Notes under the pieces: generated by a model
Told to the model about the DNA's origin: nothing
Seen by the model: only the letters and a program-made list of their open reading frames with translations
The model's database searches: none
Position numbers and translations under genes: made by a program
Part shown: positions 34,901-43,724 of the stretch, piece after piece
How the letters are laid out: each line of letters starts with the position of its first letter
Position numbering within the stretch: the stretch's first letter is position 1
Source: Chloroflexota bacterium
Lineage (GTDB): Bacteria > Chloroflexota > Anaerolineae > SpSt-313
NCBI GenBank assembly: GCA_029553955.1
Contig: JAKPJZ010000250.1
Location: 124,001 to 188,000 of the forward strand
DNA: 64,000 bases
Direction of reading: 5' to 3'

Positions 34901-35699
34901 GGTCGTGCTGGCGACCAACCCGTTGGCCGAGGGCGAAGAGGCCGGCATCCCCGCCGAAGGGCCGCCGGTCACCACTTCGGCGGTGGATGGCTGGATCGGC
35001 ACTGTCGTTGCGCTCGACCCCCTGGCCCAGTACGACGATTACTTCCTGCGCAATGACGGTGAGCGCTATGGCATTGACGGCAGCGCCGCCGGGCTGACGG
35101 CGCAGATCGAAAGCGCGCGCCGCCAGGGCAACGCCATCCAGGTGTGGGGGCAGCTCCAGACGAACGTGCCCGACGCCTACGGCCGCCAGATCATCGTCGA
35201 GCGGCTCGATGTGATCAGTGTTCCGGCTGCGGTGGCCACCCCCTGCCCCTCGCGCTCCATCGACCTGCCCGCGCCGGCACGCTTCGACCCGCTGCCCGAT
35301 GCCCGCGGCGCCATCGCCGTCTCCACGGCGGGCGGCGGCTTTGGCCTGGCCTTCCCCGATACGGGCGCCGTCGTGCCGGTCCACACGCTGGTGCCCTGGT
35401 GCGGCCAGCAGGTGCGCGAGGCCGACCGCGGCCTGGCCTGGTCGCCCGACGGCCGGCGCATCGCCTTCGTCTACTCGGAGTACGGCCCGCCGCAGGACGA
35501 GCAGACCGGCTACCTCATGCTCGCTGACCTGGCACGGGGCGTCGTGCGGCCGCTGCTGGAGCAGCCAGGCGTGTATGGCCGGCCTGCCTGGTCGCCCAAC
35601 GGCACACGGCTGGCCATGTCGGGCAACGTGCCCGGCGAGTGGCGCTATGCGCTGTTCATCAGCGAGCGCAGCAGCGAGCCATGGACGAGCACGCGCTGA
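31953..35699 (+). CDS. Anti-sigma factor fused to giant beta-propeller sensor
   Basis: 1248 residues. A zinc-finger anti-sigma domain (H...HLATCAACAALLGDY, residues 1-50), one membrane helix (AVWTAVAAVALLLVVGVIV, about 90-110), a stress-sensor-like region (120-270) and two TolB/WD40-like propellers with many SPDGR-type turns. Between the propellers, PPGTVALYGVGAPQENVALY begins a module shared with the genes at 38475 and 45546. At about 1010-1090 lies DGWIGTVVALDPLAQYDDYF...IQVWGQLQTNVPDAYGRQII, also found in 45546. The cytosolic finger should hold the sigma factor until the outside domain senses something. The ligand is unknown. Confidence 0.82.
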   Translation: MMSHAQHEERLAVYPDLAPAERTEVDAHLATCAACAALLGDYRRLHQALRSRPAPRPSPRLRQGFAAAVAQPQARGAGLWAELSRAALALGNAAVWTAVAAVALLLVVGVIVAGRPLVERAWPAGQPTGTAGDRWVTGHLSVEGQVSYACRLLIPADWAGKYEVTERGNTVSFAYTVPPDVRELLAGLTPAPGLARPNPSETLFWVSLFSDARWREEQQQPGVGRVVRSLDGLVVVSGSAIANMYSAFSSEPWPRVAAEFQRMAGQVPGILQTLEVAGDPTRSTPTPLAEPAVAVTRLERLQDLCCPPRFAPDGKTYLTVRDGRLYERALGGGPETERPIDVRQGDAPLQVSNAAWTPDGARIVVTVGAPQRGNTAALYLVDPASGAARALGETSTPWRLTFDTRGRIVVGTQTGYQALQLDSGAAVAIPGIAPRDASGVETELAFSPDGRSLAALQGQELAIVDLASGLRTSVTVRIHPQWRACFAWSTDGRQLAYATGVRGAAPELWVVNADGSGARRLVTRAGDRSGAYAGLSWLPGTPYIVYEYVPDSNTATLQGEYQVVSAAGGPAKTLFTNGLGLTLSPDGHVISFVRDLPGPDETGSWVAVLEYGEVGEAATPAPTPAPSATAQPVRVPPGTVALYGVGAPQENVALYALSAGGTATALGVEVPWGTVASGDGRWLAHADAPMPGAHAVVVENLQDRRRYTIPLSDACVAGPCVTGLYAFDHAATRLASVEVTRDAWAIVVANLQDGSSRRFEMRRPQASSYPIMPGAPLGWASTGELLLDTFAPFSEGAFMGVWALTLPDSGAPAAIDALPSRQLLAPRAYRQRPQLSPDGARLLYLARDPGYTPAGYPLSGGFEDMAVNQLWSLSLVSGAATKLVDINDGGALAPAAAWSLDGREALFAQGRYASSGVLGRLTLEAVVMAGALREIGPLEIHGTLSALYCGWPGLALATTYGQASELYTVDLATGRATLAARDAVVLATNPLAEGEEAGIPAEGPPVTTSAVDGWIGTVVALDPLAQYDDYFLRNDGERYGIDGSAAGLTAQIESARRQGNAIQVWGQLQTNVPDAYGRQIIVERLDVISVPAAVATPCPSRSIDLPAPARFDPLPDARGAIAVSTAGGGFGLAFPDTGAVVPVHTLVPWCGQQVREADRGLAWSPDGRRIAFVYSEYGPPQDEQTGYLMLADLARGVVRPLLEQPGVYGRPAWSPNGTRLAMSGNVPGEWRYALFISERSSEPWTSTR

Positions 35700-36337
35700 T
35701 CGCGGCTGCCTGCCGGGGAGACGCGGAGAGCCTGGGCCGGCTCGCGGAAAGGTACCAGGATGCCGCCTACAACGTCGCCTACCGGCTGCTGGGGTGCACC
35801 GGCCTGGCCACGGAGGCGCTGGAGGAGGCGCTCCTGGCGGCCCTCAGCGACGCGAGGCAGCACATATGCGTGCACAGCGAGTCGACCGTCGTGCCGGGGA
35901 TGGCCGGCCCCACGGCCGGGGTGTCACGGGGGGCAATGCGGGGCGAGTCGTTCGGGACCTGGCTGCTGCGCCGCGTTGTCGCTGCCTGCCGCCGCCGTGC
36001 ACGGCTGAGGCGCTGCCCGCCGGCCTCGCCTGGCCGCCTTGAGGACCCTGGAGGGGCTTCACTGGGGCCGGGCCTGGTGCAGGCCATCGAGGCCGGCCTT
36101 GCCGCGTTGCCGCTGGAGTCGCGGCTGGTGCTGGTGCTGGCCGACGTACAGGGGCTGAGCTACGAGGAGATCGCCCAGGTCGCCGGCGTGGCGCCGCGGG
36201 CCGTTGCGCGGCGGCGCGCCACGGCGCGCGCCCGGCTGAGGGACTGGATGGATGCCAGCGGCCATGGAACCTTTGGCCCGGAGCGAGCGTCTTCTACTTG
36301 GAGTGCATCGCGACGCCGGCCAAATGCTCGCCCATGA
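35681..36337 (+). CDS. Divergent sigma-70-like factor
   Basis: 218 residues starting at ATG 35681, 19 bases inside the previous gene. Region 2 is poorly kept (LIAAACRGDAESLGRLAERYQDAAYNVAYRLLG, then ATEALEEALLAAL where DAEDLTQEVF is usual) and is interrupted by about 30 extra residues (HSESTVVPGMAGPTAGVSRG). Region 4 is normal: LPLESRLVLVLADVQGLSYEEIAQVAGVAPRAVARRRATARARL. The ribosome site is weak, so coupling to the upstream gene is likely. It may be a specialised or decaying regulator of the same signalling locus. Confidence 0.7.
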   Translation: MDEHALIAAACRGDAESLGRLAERYQDAAYNVAYRLLGCTGLATEALEEALLAALSDARQHICVHSESTVVPGMAGPTAGVSRGAMRGESFGTWLLRRVVAACRRRARLRRCPPASPGRLEDPGGASLGPGLVQAIEAGLAALPLESRLVLVLADVQGLSYEEIAQVAGVAPRAVARRRATARARLRDWMDASGHGTFGPERASSTWSASRRRPNARP

Positions 36338-36382
36338 GGCCGCCGGCAGGCGGGCGATGCACTGTGCAGAGGAGGCTGGCCC

Positions 36383-38046
36383 ATGTTTCGCCGGCCGGTA
36401 CCCCAGCGGTGTGCTCTGGCCTTGGCCCTGGCGCTCACCCTCGCGGCCTGCACCGCCGCGCCCACGCAGGCCGGCGCCCCTGTAGGGGCGGTTCGGGAAC
36501 CGTCCACGTCCACGACGCCGGCCGCGAGCGCAACGCTGCAATCTCCCACCCCGTCGCCAGTGGCCACCCGCACGCCCGTGCCCCGAGCGTCGTGGCCATC
36601 GCCAACCCCTTCGAGCGCCGCCACCTGGCCGCGGGCGAGCCGATCACCCACTTTGGCATGTTCTTCATGGATGTGGCCAGCGGCGAGGTCGAGGCCTGGT
36701 CGCTGCCGAGGGCCGATGGCGCCCTCGTGACCTATTCCACGTCGTCCGATAGCCGCTGGGTCTTGGCCTACCCCTCCGCCGCGGCCTATGCTGTCGACCG
36801 CCAGAGCGGGGCTGCCTTCCGCTGGGGTCGCAACAGCCCGCGGCTGGTGGCGCTGCAGGGCGAGCACCTGCTGTTTCGCGATCAGGGGCGCACCTGGGTG
36901 GTGGGGCTGCGCCAGCCCGAGCCCGCGCTGCTGCCGGTCAAGCCGGCCGAGGGCTGCGTAGCGCTGTCGCCCGATGGCGAGACGGCGGCCGTGCTCAGCG
37001 GGCGCACGCTCTCGCTGGTGCGCCTCGCCGACCTCAGTTGCCGCACGGTGGCCGAGCTGGCCCTGCCCGCCGGCGCGCTGGATTCGTTGTATCTCCGAGC
37101 GGGGCCACGTGGCGCATGGTTTGCGGTGGAGGCCCGCGTGGCCGAGGGCACAGGCGCGGCGCGCAGGACCACACGGTGGATCGCACGTTATTCCTGGCAA
37201 GGCGAGCGCCTCGGCGAGCTGACGCTGCCCGGCGACAGTTGGTACGCCCCCCTCTCTCCCGATGGTCGCCTCATTGCCTGGGAGGAGCAGCTGTCGAGCC
37301 TGACTAAGGCTGTGGTCGTGGCCGATGCCGCGACTCTCGCGCCCCGCTTGCGCATCGTCGGCGCGACGCTGTGCTTCTACGACCTGGGCTCCGGCGACTG
37401 GCTGGCCGACAGCTCGGGCTTGATCGTGCGCACCAGTGAGGGCTACCACATCGTCACGCGCGACGGCTGGCTCGTCGCCCTTCCCAGCCCGGGCGGCGTG
37501 CCGTTGCCCGACCCCGACGAGCCGCTGCCCGCGCCCGACCGCGCAGACCTTCTCGCCGTTGGCCGCCGCGTGGTGATCGACACGACGGGCAAGGCGCTGG
37601 CCGTCGCTACCCTGGACGCCGGCCCCGACTGGGACCGGCCCGCCGACCTCTACCCCTGGGGGCCAGATTCGACCGAGCTGCGCTTCGCCCTGCCACACCT
37701 GGGCCACGGCGGCTCGTGCGGCGAGACGGAATACCTGCTGCCGGCGCGGGTGGAGCGGCCGCCCTTTGGCCCGCTGGTCCTGGCTGTGGGGCTGCCCGCC
37801 GGCGACTGCGCCAACCTGCGCGCCGCGCCCGGCATCAAGGCCGAGGTACTGGCCTGTCTGCCCGGCGGCATGCGGCTTTCCCCTGCGCCGCTGGCTGAGC
37901 GGCCCCGGTCAGAGGGCGAGGAGCCCTACTACCTCAGCCTCTGCATGGCCTGGGCCGGCAATAGCCTTTGGCTGCGCGTGCGCACGGCCGCTGGGCAGGA
38001 GGGCTGGCTGGATGCGCAGGCGGGGGAGATCGGCTGGGCGCAGTGA
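36383..38046 (+). pseudogene. Beta-propeller/SH3b lipoprotein, frameshifted
   Basis: The signal peptide with lipobox (ALALALALTLAACTAAP) and a Thr/Pro linker are read in frame 2 from ATG 36383, with GGAGG seven bases upstream. The body (VVAIANPFERRHLAAGEP...) is read in frame 1 from about 36585. One missing base in the C-rich GTGCCCCGAG stretch would explain this. The body has a propeller (SPDGETAAVLSG, SPDGRLIAWEE) and a C-terminal SH3b-like domain (CANLRAAPGIKAEVLACLPGG). The repaired protein has about 554 residues and would be an exported binding protein. Confidence 0.75.
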
Positions 38047-38223
38047 CCTTCGCTACCCCCCCGCGACGGGGAATAGGTTGGGTCCGCCGGTGATGCGGCA
38101 CCGGTGGTCTTGCCGCGTTGGGGATCGTGTCAAGGGAGAGACATCGTACCCATTCAGGCTCGAGTGCAAAGAGGGTCCATGCTGCTGCGTACCCTTGCAC
38201 GCGATCCCCCCATCGAACGCGGG

Positions 38224-38343
38224 AGGACGCGAACAGGGATAGACAGGATACACAGGATGGTAGTACCTTATCCTGTTCAGCCCCTGCGGGCCAAGCCGCC
38301 GGGCTTGGCCCGCAGGGGCGCAGGCCTGCGCATCCCTGTTCGT
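38224..38343. repeat. Inverted repeat in intergenic gap
   Basis: GAACAGGGATAG...ATCCTGTTCAGCCCCTGCGG pairs imperfectly with CCGCAGGGGCGC...ATCCCTGTTC, with an inner CCAAGCCGCCGGGCTTGG hairpin. The gap 38047-38474 also holds degenerate TTCCCCCGTCGCGGGG-type repeat pieces at each end (near 38058 and 38428) and no gene. Confidence 0.6.
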
Positions 38344-38474
38344 CGTTCTCCCAAGGGTCTCCAGCGCGAGTGTGAACAAGTACGTGACATCCAGCCGGCG
38401 AGCGTCGCTCGTAGCGGCAGCCTATTCCCCCCTGTGGGGTGACGGGTAGCGGAGGGTGCTTCATGGAGGTGAAC

Positions 38475-40328
38475 ATGCTCGCGACAGTGACGCAGTGGAT
38501 CACCCGCTCGTCGGCGTGTCTGGCTGCATGGGTGCTCCTGGCGGGCTGCACGGTGGCGCCGTACGCCACTCCTCCGCCGCCGGCAACGCCAGAGCTCGCG
38601 CCAGGCCTCAGCGCACCGCCGGCCGCCGCGCCATCGCCGAGCGGCACAACCCCGGCGACGGCCGTGCCCCCCACGGCCGGGCCCTCGCCCACCTGGAGCG
38701 GCCCGCTGCAGTGGCCCGCGGGCACGGTCGCGCTCTACGGCGTGGCCGAGCGCATAGGCGCGCAGGAGGCCCTGGAGCTCTACGCGCTCGATGCCGCGGG
38801 CTCGGCGATCAATCTGGGCGTGCGCGTCACGGCAGGCGCCCGCCTCTCCGACGACGGCCGCTGGATCGTCTACCTGGATGCGCCCCCGCCGGCCGCCGGC
38901 GCCGTCGTGGTGCGCAACCTGCAGAGCGGCGCCGCGCATACGGTCCCTCTCAGCCTGGCCGCCGGCGAGGGACCGGCCGGCCAATGGGCCTTCGACCGCG
39001 ACGGGAGCCGCCTGGCCTTCCTGGAGGTCGCCACGCCCGGCAAGGGCAAGTGCGCCGCCTGGTCGATCACCGTCGTGCAGTTGGCCGGCGGCTGGAGCGC
39101 GCGTTTCGAGCGCGCCGGCGAGTGCTCACTGCTGCCGGGCATCCCGCTCGGCTGGTCGTCTTCTGGTGACCTGCTGCTCGACGTTTTCCGCCCCTATGCT
39201 GAGCGCTGGTGGGCCAACGTCTGGGCCTTGGCCCTGCCGCCCGGCCACCCCGCGCGGCCCATCGAGTCGCTGGGCCACCGCCAGCTCCTGGCCCCCGAGG
39301 CCCAGGGCTGGGGCGCGCGCCTCTCGCCCGACGGCACGCGCCTGCTCTACCTGGCCCGCGACCCCGGCTACACCCCCGCGGGGCTGGAGGGCGCCAGCCC
39401 CGACATGGCCGTCAACCAATTGTGGACGCTGGACGTGAGCAGCCCCGGCGGCCAGCCCACACGGCTGTTCGAGGTCACCGACGGCGGCGCGCTGGCCCGC
39501 GTCGCCGCCTGGGCGCCCGGCGGCGATGCCATCCTCTGTGTGCAAGGCCGCTACCCGCCCGGCAGCGGCACTCAGAGCGCCGGGCCATTGCTTGGCGGGG
39601 CCATGCTCAAGGTCGCCGACCTCACGGGCGCCGTGCGCACCGTCGGCCCGCTGCCGGAGGAGGGCCACCTCATCGCGCTCGATTGGTGCGCCCCGTCTAC
39701 GGCGCTGGCCACGTTCACGCGCGGCACACGGCAGGCGCTCTATGCAGTAGATGTGGCCACAGGCCAGGCAACGCGCGTGGCCGAGGCGCCGCAGCTCGCC
39801 GTGCTGGGCCGTCTGCCGGCCGACGCGCGCACGCTGCCCAACCCCGAGCCGTCGCGGCCCGCTGTCAGCAGTTGGCCCACCTACGAAGATACGGAGCAAG
39901 GCTACCGCCTGCATTACCCTGCCGGCGCCACCATCGCTACCGACCAGTCCGGGCAGACCACCTTCACCCTCACCGACAACCAGACGACCTATACAATGCG
40001 AGTAGGAAAGCGGGAAGCGCCCGTTGGCACGGATGGACGCGTCATTCGGCCCGCCTCGTTTCTGGCGACCATCAGCCAGAATCCAGGCATCTTCGACATG
40101 AGCGAGATCCAAGAGTTCACCATCAACGGGGTGCCCGCGGCGCTCGTCGCCTACAGCTACAGCGATCCCAAACAAGAGCCGTGCAGCACCCAGCGCGCTC
40201 AACAGGCCCACCTTATCGGGGGCGAGCAGCTCTACATGCTGACTTGCACGGTCGCTGGCCCTGACCAGTGCGATGCCGCGGCCGTCCCCTGGTTCGGCCA
40301 GATGTTGCACAGCTTTGAGACATACTGA
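38475..40328 (+). CDS. Beta-propeller lipoprotein of the VALYGV family
   Basis: About 617 residues. The signal peptide ends in a lipobox (AWVLLAGC), followed by a Pro/Thr linker. The propeller module starts at PAGTVALYGVAERIGAQEAL and runs parallel to those of 31953 and 45546 (DGRWIVYLDAP, PDGTRLLYLARDPGYTPAG, MAVNQLWTLDV). Instead of the DDYFLR domain it ends in a PsbP-like segment (EDTEQGYRLHYPAGATIATD...FETY). ATG 38475 has GGAGG five bases upstream; 38463 is possible. Outer-surface location is inferred. Confidence 0.8.
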   Translation: MLATVTQWITRSSACLAAWVLLAGCTVAPYATPPPPATPELAPGLSAPPAAAPSPSGTTPATAVPPTAGPSPTWSGPLQWPAGTVALYGVAERIGAQEALELYALDAAGSAINLGVRVTAGARLSDDGRWIVYLDAPPPAAGAVVVRNLQSGAAHTVPLSLAAGEGPAGQWAFDRDGSRLAFLEVATPGKGKCAAWSITVVQLAGGWSARFERAGECSLLPGIPLGWSSSGDLLLDVFRPYAERWWANVWALALPPGHPARPIESLGHRQLLAPEAQGWGARLSPDGTRLLYLARDPGYTPAGLEGASPDMAVNQLWTLDVSSPGGQPTRLFEVTDGGALARVAAWAPGGDAILCVQGRYPPGSGTQSAGPLLGGAMLKVADLTGAVRTVGPLPEEGHLIALDWCAPSTALATFTRGTRQALYAVDVATGQATRVAEAPQLAVLGRLPADARTLPNPEPSRPAVSSWPTYEDTEQGYRLHYPAGATIATDQSGQTTFTLTDNQTTYTMRVGKREAPVGTDGRVIRPASFLATISQNPGIFDMSEIQEFTINGVPAALVAYSYSDPKQEPCSTQRAQQAHLIGGEQLYMLTCTVAGPDQCDAAAVPWFGQMLHSFETY

Positions 40329-40499
40329 CAGGGCCTGGCAATGCCGGCGGCGGCTGCCATGCCGTGCTCCCTCTCCCACCATGCCGCAGCGGCGGCGCCA
40401 GGAGATCATGCTGCCCGACGATGCCTACGCGGTGGCCTGGCGGGCGGTGGGGCAATGATCCCCCCGTTCGGTGGCGGCTGTGCGAAAGGAGATGCCCAA

Positions 40500-41026
40500 A
40501 TGACCGGGATGCGATCTCACGTGGGCGTGGAGCGGTCCCTGGCGGCGCTGCTGGTGGTCGCGCTTTTCCTGGGCAGTTGCGCCAACCCCCACAGCTTTGG
40601 GCCGGCGCGCTGAGCGTCTCGGTCTTTGACCGCGCCAGCGGCAACACTATACTGACCCTGACGGAACACAGGCTCGCTGCCTGGGCCTCCGACGAGGTGC
40701 TGCTGGCCGCCGAAGCGCAGTACAACACCCGGCTCGTGCGCTGCAACGTGCGCAGCGGCGCAAGGACCACCAGCCGCGCCAGGGATATGGGCGACAACGT
40801 CTACGCCCCGGGCGGCGCCTACTATGCGACGATGAGCCAGCGCCCCTATGCTGGGCGGGGAGTTTATGTGCACGATGCAGAGACCGGCGCCCAGCTCTGC
40901 TCCGCCTATCACGGCGCCACCCTGATCCACATCAGTTGGTCGCCCGATGGCGGCAGAATCGCCTCGCTGGCGAGCGACGGCACGATCGCGGTGTGGACCG
41001 TGGCCGGAAAGGAAGCTGGACCATGA
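40500..41026 (+). pseudogene. Small WD40-like lipoprotein, frameshifted
   Basis: The signal peptide and lipobox (LAALLVVALFLGSCAN) are read from ATG 40500, with GGAG eight bases upstream, and hit a stop at 40613. The propeller-like continuation LSVSVFDRASGNTILTLTEHRLAAW...HISWSPDGGRIASLASDGTIAVW is read in another frame to 41026. A single missing base near TTTGGGCC restores one protein of about 175 residues. The direction is the same as in the other two broken genes. Confidence 0.7.
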
Positions 41027-41147
41027 GCCGGAATGGAACAAGGACGCCGCGACCGGCGGGTGCATACGGCTGGGGGCCCATACGTTTGCCTGCCGAGTAG
41101 CTGCCGGATGCCAAAGCGATCTTGACACACGATGGAAGGAGGAGGCG

Positions 41148-42137
41148 ATGAAGAGGCTTGTCGCCTGCGCGATGCTTGCGGCCATCCTGGCGGCCGCCTG
41201 CACCCGACCCGCAGCCCCGGCACGCGAGGGTTTTGCCATCTACCTGCTCGCCAAGAAGCTGTCGCCGGCCGAGGTGGTCCGGGCTGATCTGCGCAGCCTC
41301 AGGTTGGAGGATACGCCGCGTCTCTCGACTGAGGACATTGTCAGCTACACCTGGGAGACGCACGAGATCACGCTGACCGCTGCGGCGGCTGAGCGGCTCG
41401 GCCAGCTCGAGATGCCGGTGGGCGGTGCGGGCATCCCCTTTGTCGTCTGTGTGGGCGAGGAGCGTATCTACAGCGGCGCGTTCTGGAGCGCCCTCTCTTC
41501 CTTGAGCTTCGATGGCGTGGTCATCATGCTGCTGCCGGGTGGGCAGCTCAACCCCATACGGATCGTGGCTGGCTTTATCGGGGAGAAGGCCGACCCGAGG
41601 TCCGACGCGAGGATACTGCAGGCGCTGGAGTCGGCAGGCAGGCTGAGGCGCGGGGCTGCCACTGTCGCGCCCGAGCCCACCGCCGCGCCGCCGCTCGTGC
41701 CCCGGGACGTGCCGGCCAGCGCCGTCGCCCGGCGCCAGGGGCAGGCCGTCGCGCTCGGGCCGGAGGACCGCCAGGCGCTCCCGGCTGCGCTGCTGGCGGC
41801 GCTCGAGGGCTCGCCTGCCGACGTGGTGGCGCTCGGGCCTGCAGCATTGGTGGAGGCCAAGGTGAGGAGTGCGATGGATGACCTGGCCTACACGTTGGAG
41901 GTCGCCTATGCGGCCCCGGTGCAGTTCGCACTGGCGTCGGATGAGCTGCCGCGCCGCTACGAGCGCGATGAGGCGCAGCGCAGCGTGGTCACGCTCGAGC
42001 GGCTGGTCGTGCTCGCCGCCGAGGACCGCCACCTGGACCTGGCCTGCCTGCCCGGCGAGGGGGAGGGGTTGATCTTTACCATCGCGCGCGGGGCTGGCAG
42101 CAGGGCGCTGGAGGAGATGATCTTCGGGAGCTCATAA
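41148..42137 (+). CDS. Lipoprotein of unknown function
   Basis: 329 residues. A clear lipoprotein signal (MKRLVACAMLAAILAAAC) is followed by two mixed alpha/beta regions (EGFAIYLLAKKLSPAEVVRADL..., VVRSAMDDLAYTLEVAYAAPVQFAL-like C-terminal half) joined by a low-complexity linker. AAGGAGGAGG precedes the ATG. No family is recognised. Its place within the co-oriented lipoprotein run suggests an envelope role. Confidence 0.75.
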   Translation: MKRLVACAMLAAILAAACTRPAAPAREGFAIYLLAKKLSPAEVVRADLRSLRLEDTPRLSTEDIVSYTWETHEITLTAAAAERLGQLEMPVGGAGIPFVVCVGEERIYSGAFWSALSSLSFDGVVIMLLPGGQLNPIRIVAGFIGEKADPRSDARILQALESAGRLRRGAATVAPEPTAAPPLVPRDVPASAVARRQGQAVALGPEDRQALPAALLAALEGSPADVVALGPAALVEAKVRSAMDDLAYTLEVAYAAPVQFALASDELPRRYERDEAQRSVVTLERLVVLAAEDRHLDLACLPGEGEGLIFTIARGAGSRALEEMIFGSS

Positions 42138-42162
42138 GGGGCTGTGCCGATTTGGTCGCTGG

Positions 42163-42327
42163 TGCGACGTTTCACCCTCACCCCTGCGGGCCAAGCCCTC
42201 GGGGCGCAGGCCCCCGCCCTCCCCCTGAGGGAGAGGGAGAAGGTGTCGGCGAGCCAACCTCACGCGCGGAAGCGGCGGGCCTGTCCCCTCTCCCCCGCAG
42301 GGGAGAGGGTTAGGGTGAGGGAACCCA
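42163..42327. repeat. CCCTCACCC/GAGAGGG intergenic repeat
   Basis: GCGACGTTTCACCCTCACCC repeats the start of the unit inside the permease gene at about 12825. CCTCTCCCCCGCAGGGGAGA forms a hairpin. No gene is seen in this 290-base gap. Confidence 0.75.
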
Positions 42328-42425
42328 CGGCCTGCTCAAGGGCATATGCTGCGCTGATGCGGAACCTTGTACCACTGCAGAGCGTCCTACGTCTATGGAG
42401 GACTGCTGACCGCACGGAGGCTGCC

Positions 42426-43247
42426 GTGAGGCACGTGCATCTGGCCCTGGCCATACTGAGCATGCTGCTCGCGGGCTGCGCGATGCAGGCCGCGCCGGCG
42501 ACGATTGCGCCCGCCACGCCCGGCCCGCCCTGCAGCGACGAGGAGGCGATGGCCCTCATCCGCGGCTTTGTGGGCCGGTCTGACCTCGCGCTCACCCCAC
42601 AGCCGGCGCCCGACGAATCGCGCCCCTGGCAGCGCGAGTACACCGCCGCCCCCGGCGGTTTCTTTACCGTCGACGTCGAGCGGCGCGCGGTGATCGGCGC
42701 CATCATGCCGCCCGGCCTCGCCGGCCCCGGCGGCGTATTGGATTGTGACCAGGCGCGGCAGGCGGTGCGTGAGTTCGCCGCGGCGCACGTCGAGGGCTTT
42801 GACCGGCTGACGCTGCTCTACGACACCCTGGCCGACCACGGCACGGCCGGCGGCCGGCACTGCGAGTTCCGCTGGGGCGAGCTTTTGGGCTCGCAGCAGG
42901 CGCGCGGCATGCAGTTCGTCGCCGTCTCGGTCGACGGGGCCAGCGGCAGCATCGTCAGCTTTATGCAGCTCCTGCCCGTGCCCATTACCGTCAGCGTCGA
43001 GCCGCAGGTCAGCCGCGAGCGCGCCCTGGCCATCGCCACCGAGCGCTTTGGCGCGCACGTCACCGAGAGCACGGCGGAGCTCAGCGTGTGGTGGCGGCAC
43101 AACGACCGCGCGCAGGGGCTGTGCCTGCGCTGGCAGGTGCGGCTGCAGAGCGACGAGCCCATCAGCCCAGGGGTGCCGGAGATCATGAAGAAGGCAGCCT
43201 ACACCATCGACGCGCACACGGGCGAGGTGCTGGAAGAGACGAGGTAG
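42426..43247 (+). CDS. PepSY-like lipoprotein
   Basis: 273 residues from GTG 42426, with GGAGG six bases upstream. The signal peptide ends in a lipobox (LSMLLAGC). The C-terminal third, SVEPQVSRERALAIATERFG...AYTIDAHTGEVLEETR, matches the PepSY pattern, often tied to inhibition of peptidases or cell-envelope control. The middle has two short cysteine-containing segments. The longer track ORF reads through repeats. Confidence 0.75.
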   Translation: MRHVHLALAILSMLLAGCAMQAAPATIAPATPGPPCSDEEAMALIRGFVGRSDLALTPQPAPDESRPWQREYTAAPGGFFTVDVERRAVIGAIMPPGLAGPGGVLDCDQARQAVREFAAAHVEGFDRLTLLYDTLADHGTAGGRHCEFRWGELLGSQQARGMQFVAVSVDGASGSIVSFMQLLPVPITVSVEPQVSRERALAIATERFGAHVTESTAELSVWWRHNDRAQGLCLRWQVRLQSDEPISPGVPEIMKKAAYTIDAHTGEVLEETR

Positions 43248-43253
43248 GGCCAC

Positions 43254-43724
43254 ATGGCGCAGAGCAACCGGAATACGCTCGCCGCCGCGGATGAAAACGG
43301 GGCAGCACCGCGGAGGCGCCGCGAACGCGGAGGGGATCATGCAAAGAGGCCTCCGCGTCCTCGGCGCCTCCGCGGTGCAACCGCTGCCCGGCCTGAGCAT
43401 GAGCGCGAGGCCGGCGACGGCCGCCCGGGCGCCGTCGAGCGCTGGCGCAAGTGGCAGGCGCACCAGTACCTGCCGGGCTACTTTGCCGGCGGCCGCGTGC
43501 CGCCGTTCTACCGCGGCCGGCGGCCCAACCGCTTTGGCTGCGGCCTGGTGCTGCTCGGCCTGCTGGCGACCGCCGGGGTCGCCGCGGCCGCGCTGACGGC
43601 GGCGTGGCCCTGGAGCTCGGGCACCGCGCTCGCCGTTGTGGTGTCGGTCGGCATGGCGCTCTTGCTCCTGGCGGCGGGTGCGGCGCTGCTCTGGTGGCGG
43701 CAGAATGGGCGCCGCGAGGGCTAG
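43254..43724 (+). CDS. Small membrane protein with in-frame repeat
   Basis: 156 residues. The N-terminal 45 residues are highly basic and largely translated from an inverted repeat (PRRRRERGGDHAKRPPRPRRLRG). A conserved-looking part follows (WRKWQAHQYLPGYFAGGRVPPFYRGRRPNRFG) with two membrane helices. The true gene may originally have begun nearer the helix part. It is seven bases after the PepSY lipoprotein stop. Its own TAG stop is the left end of MITE-like copy B. Function unknown. Confidence 0.6.
   Translation: MAQSNRNTLAAADENGAAPRRRRERGGDHAKRPPRPRRLRGATAARPEHEREAGDGRPGAVERWRKWQAHQYLPGYFAGGRVPPFYRGRRPNRFGCGLVLLGLLATAGVAAAALTAAWPWSSGTALAVVVSVGMALLLLAAGAALLWWRQNGRREG
43305..43378. repeat. 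CGCGGAGGCGCC inverted repeat inside a coding sequence
   Basis: 29-base arms with two mismatches (GCACCGCGGAGGCGCC... and ...GGCGCCTCCGCGGTGC) around a 16-base loop, in frame with the host gene. Confidence 0.8.

Noticed and set aside
31902-35384. 1160-residue minus-strand ORF
   Set aside because: Antisense of the anti-sigma/propeller gene.
36560-36600. Programmed -1 ribosomal frameshifting in the broken genes
   Set aside because: No XXXYYYZ slippery heptamer in the right frame or clear downstream pseudoknot at any of the three breaks.
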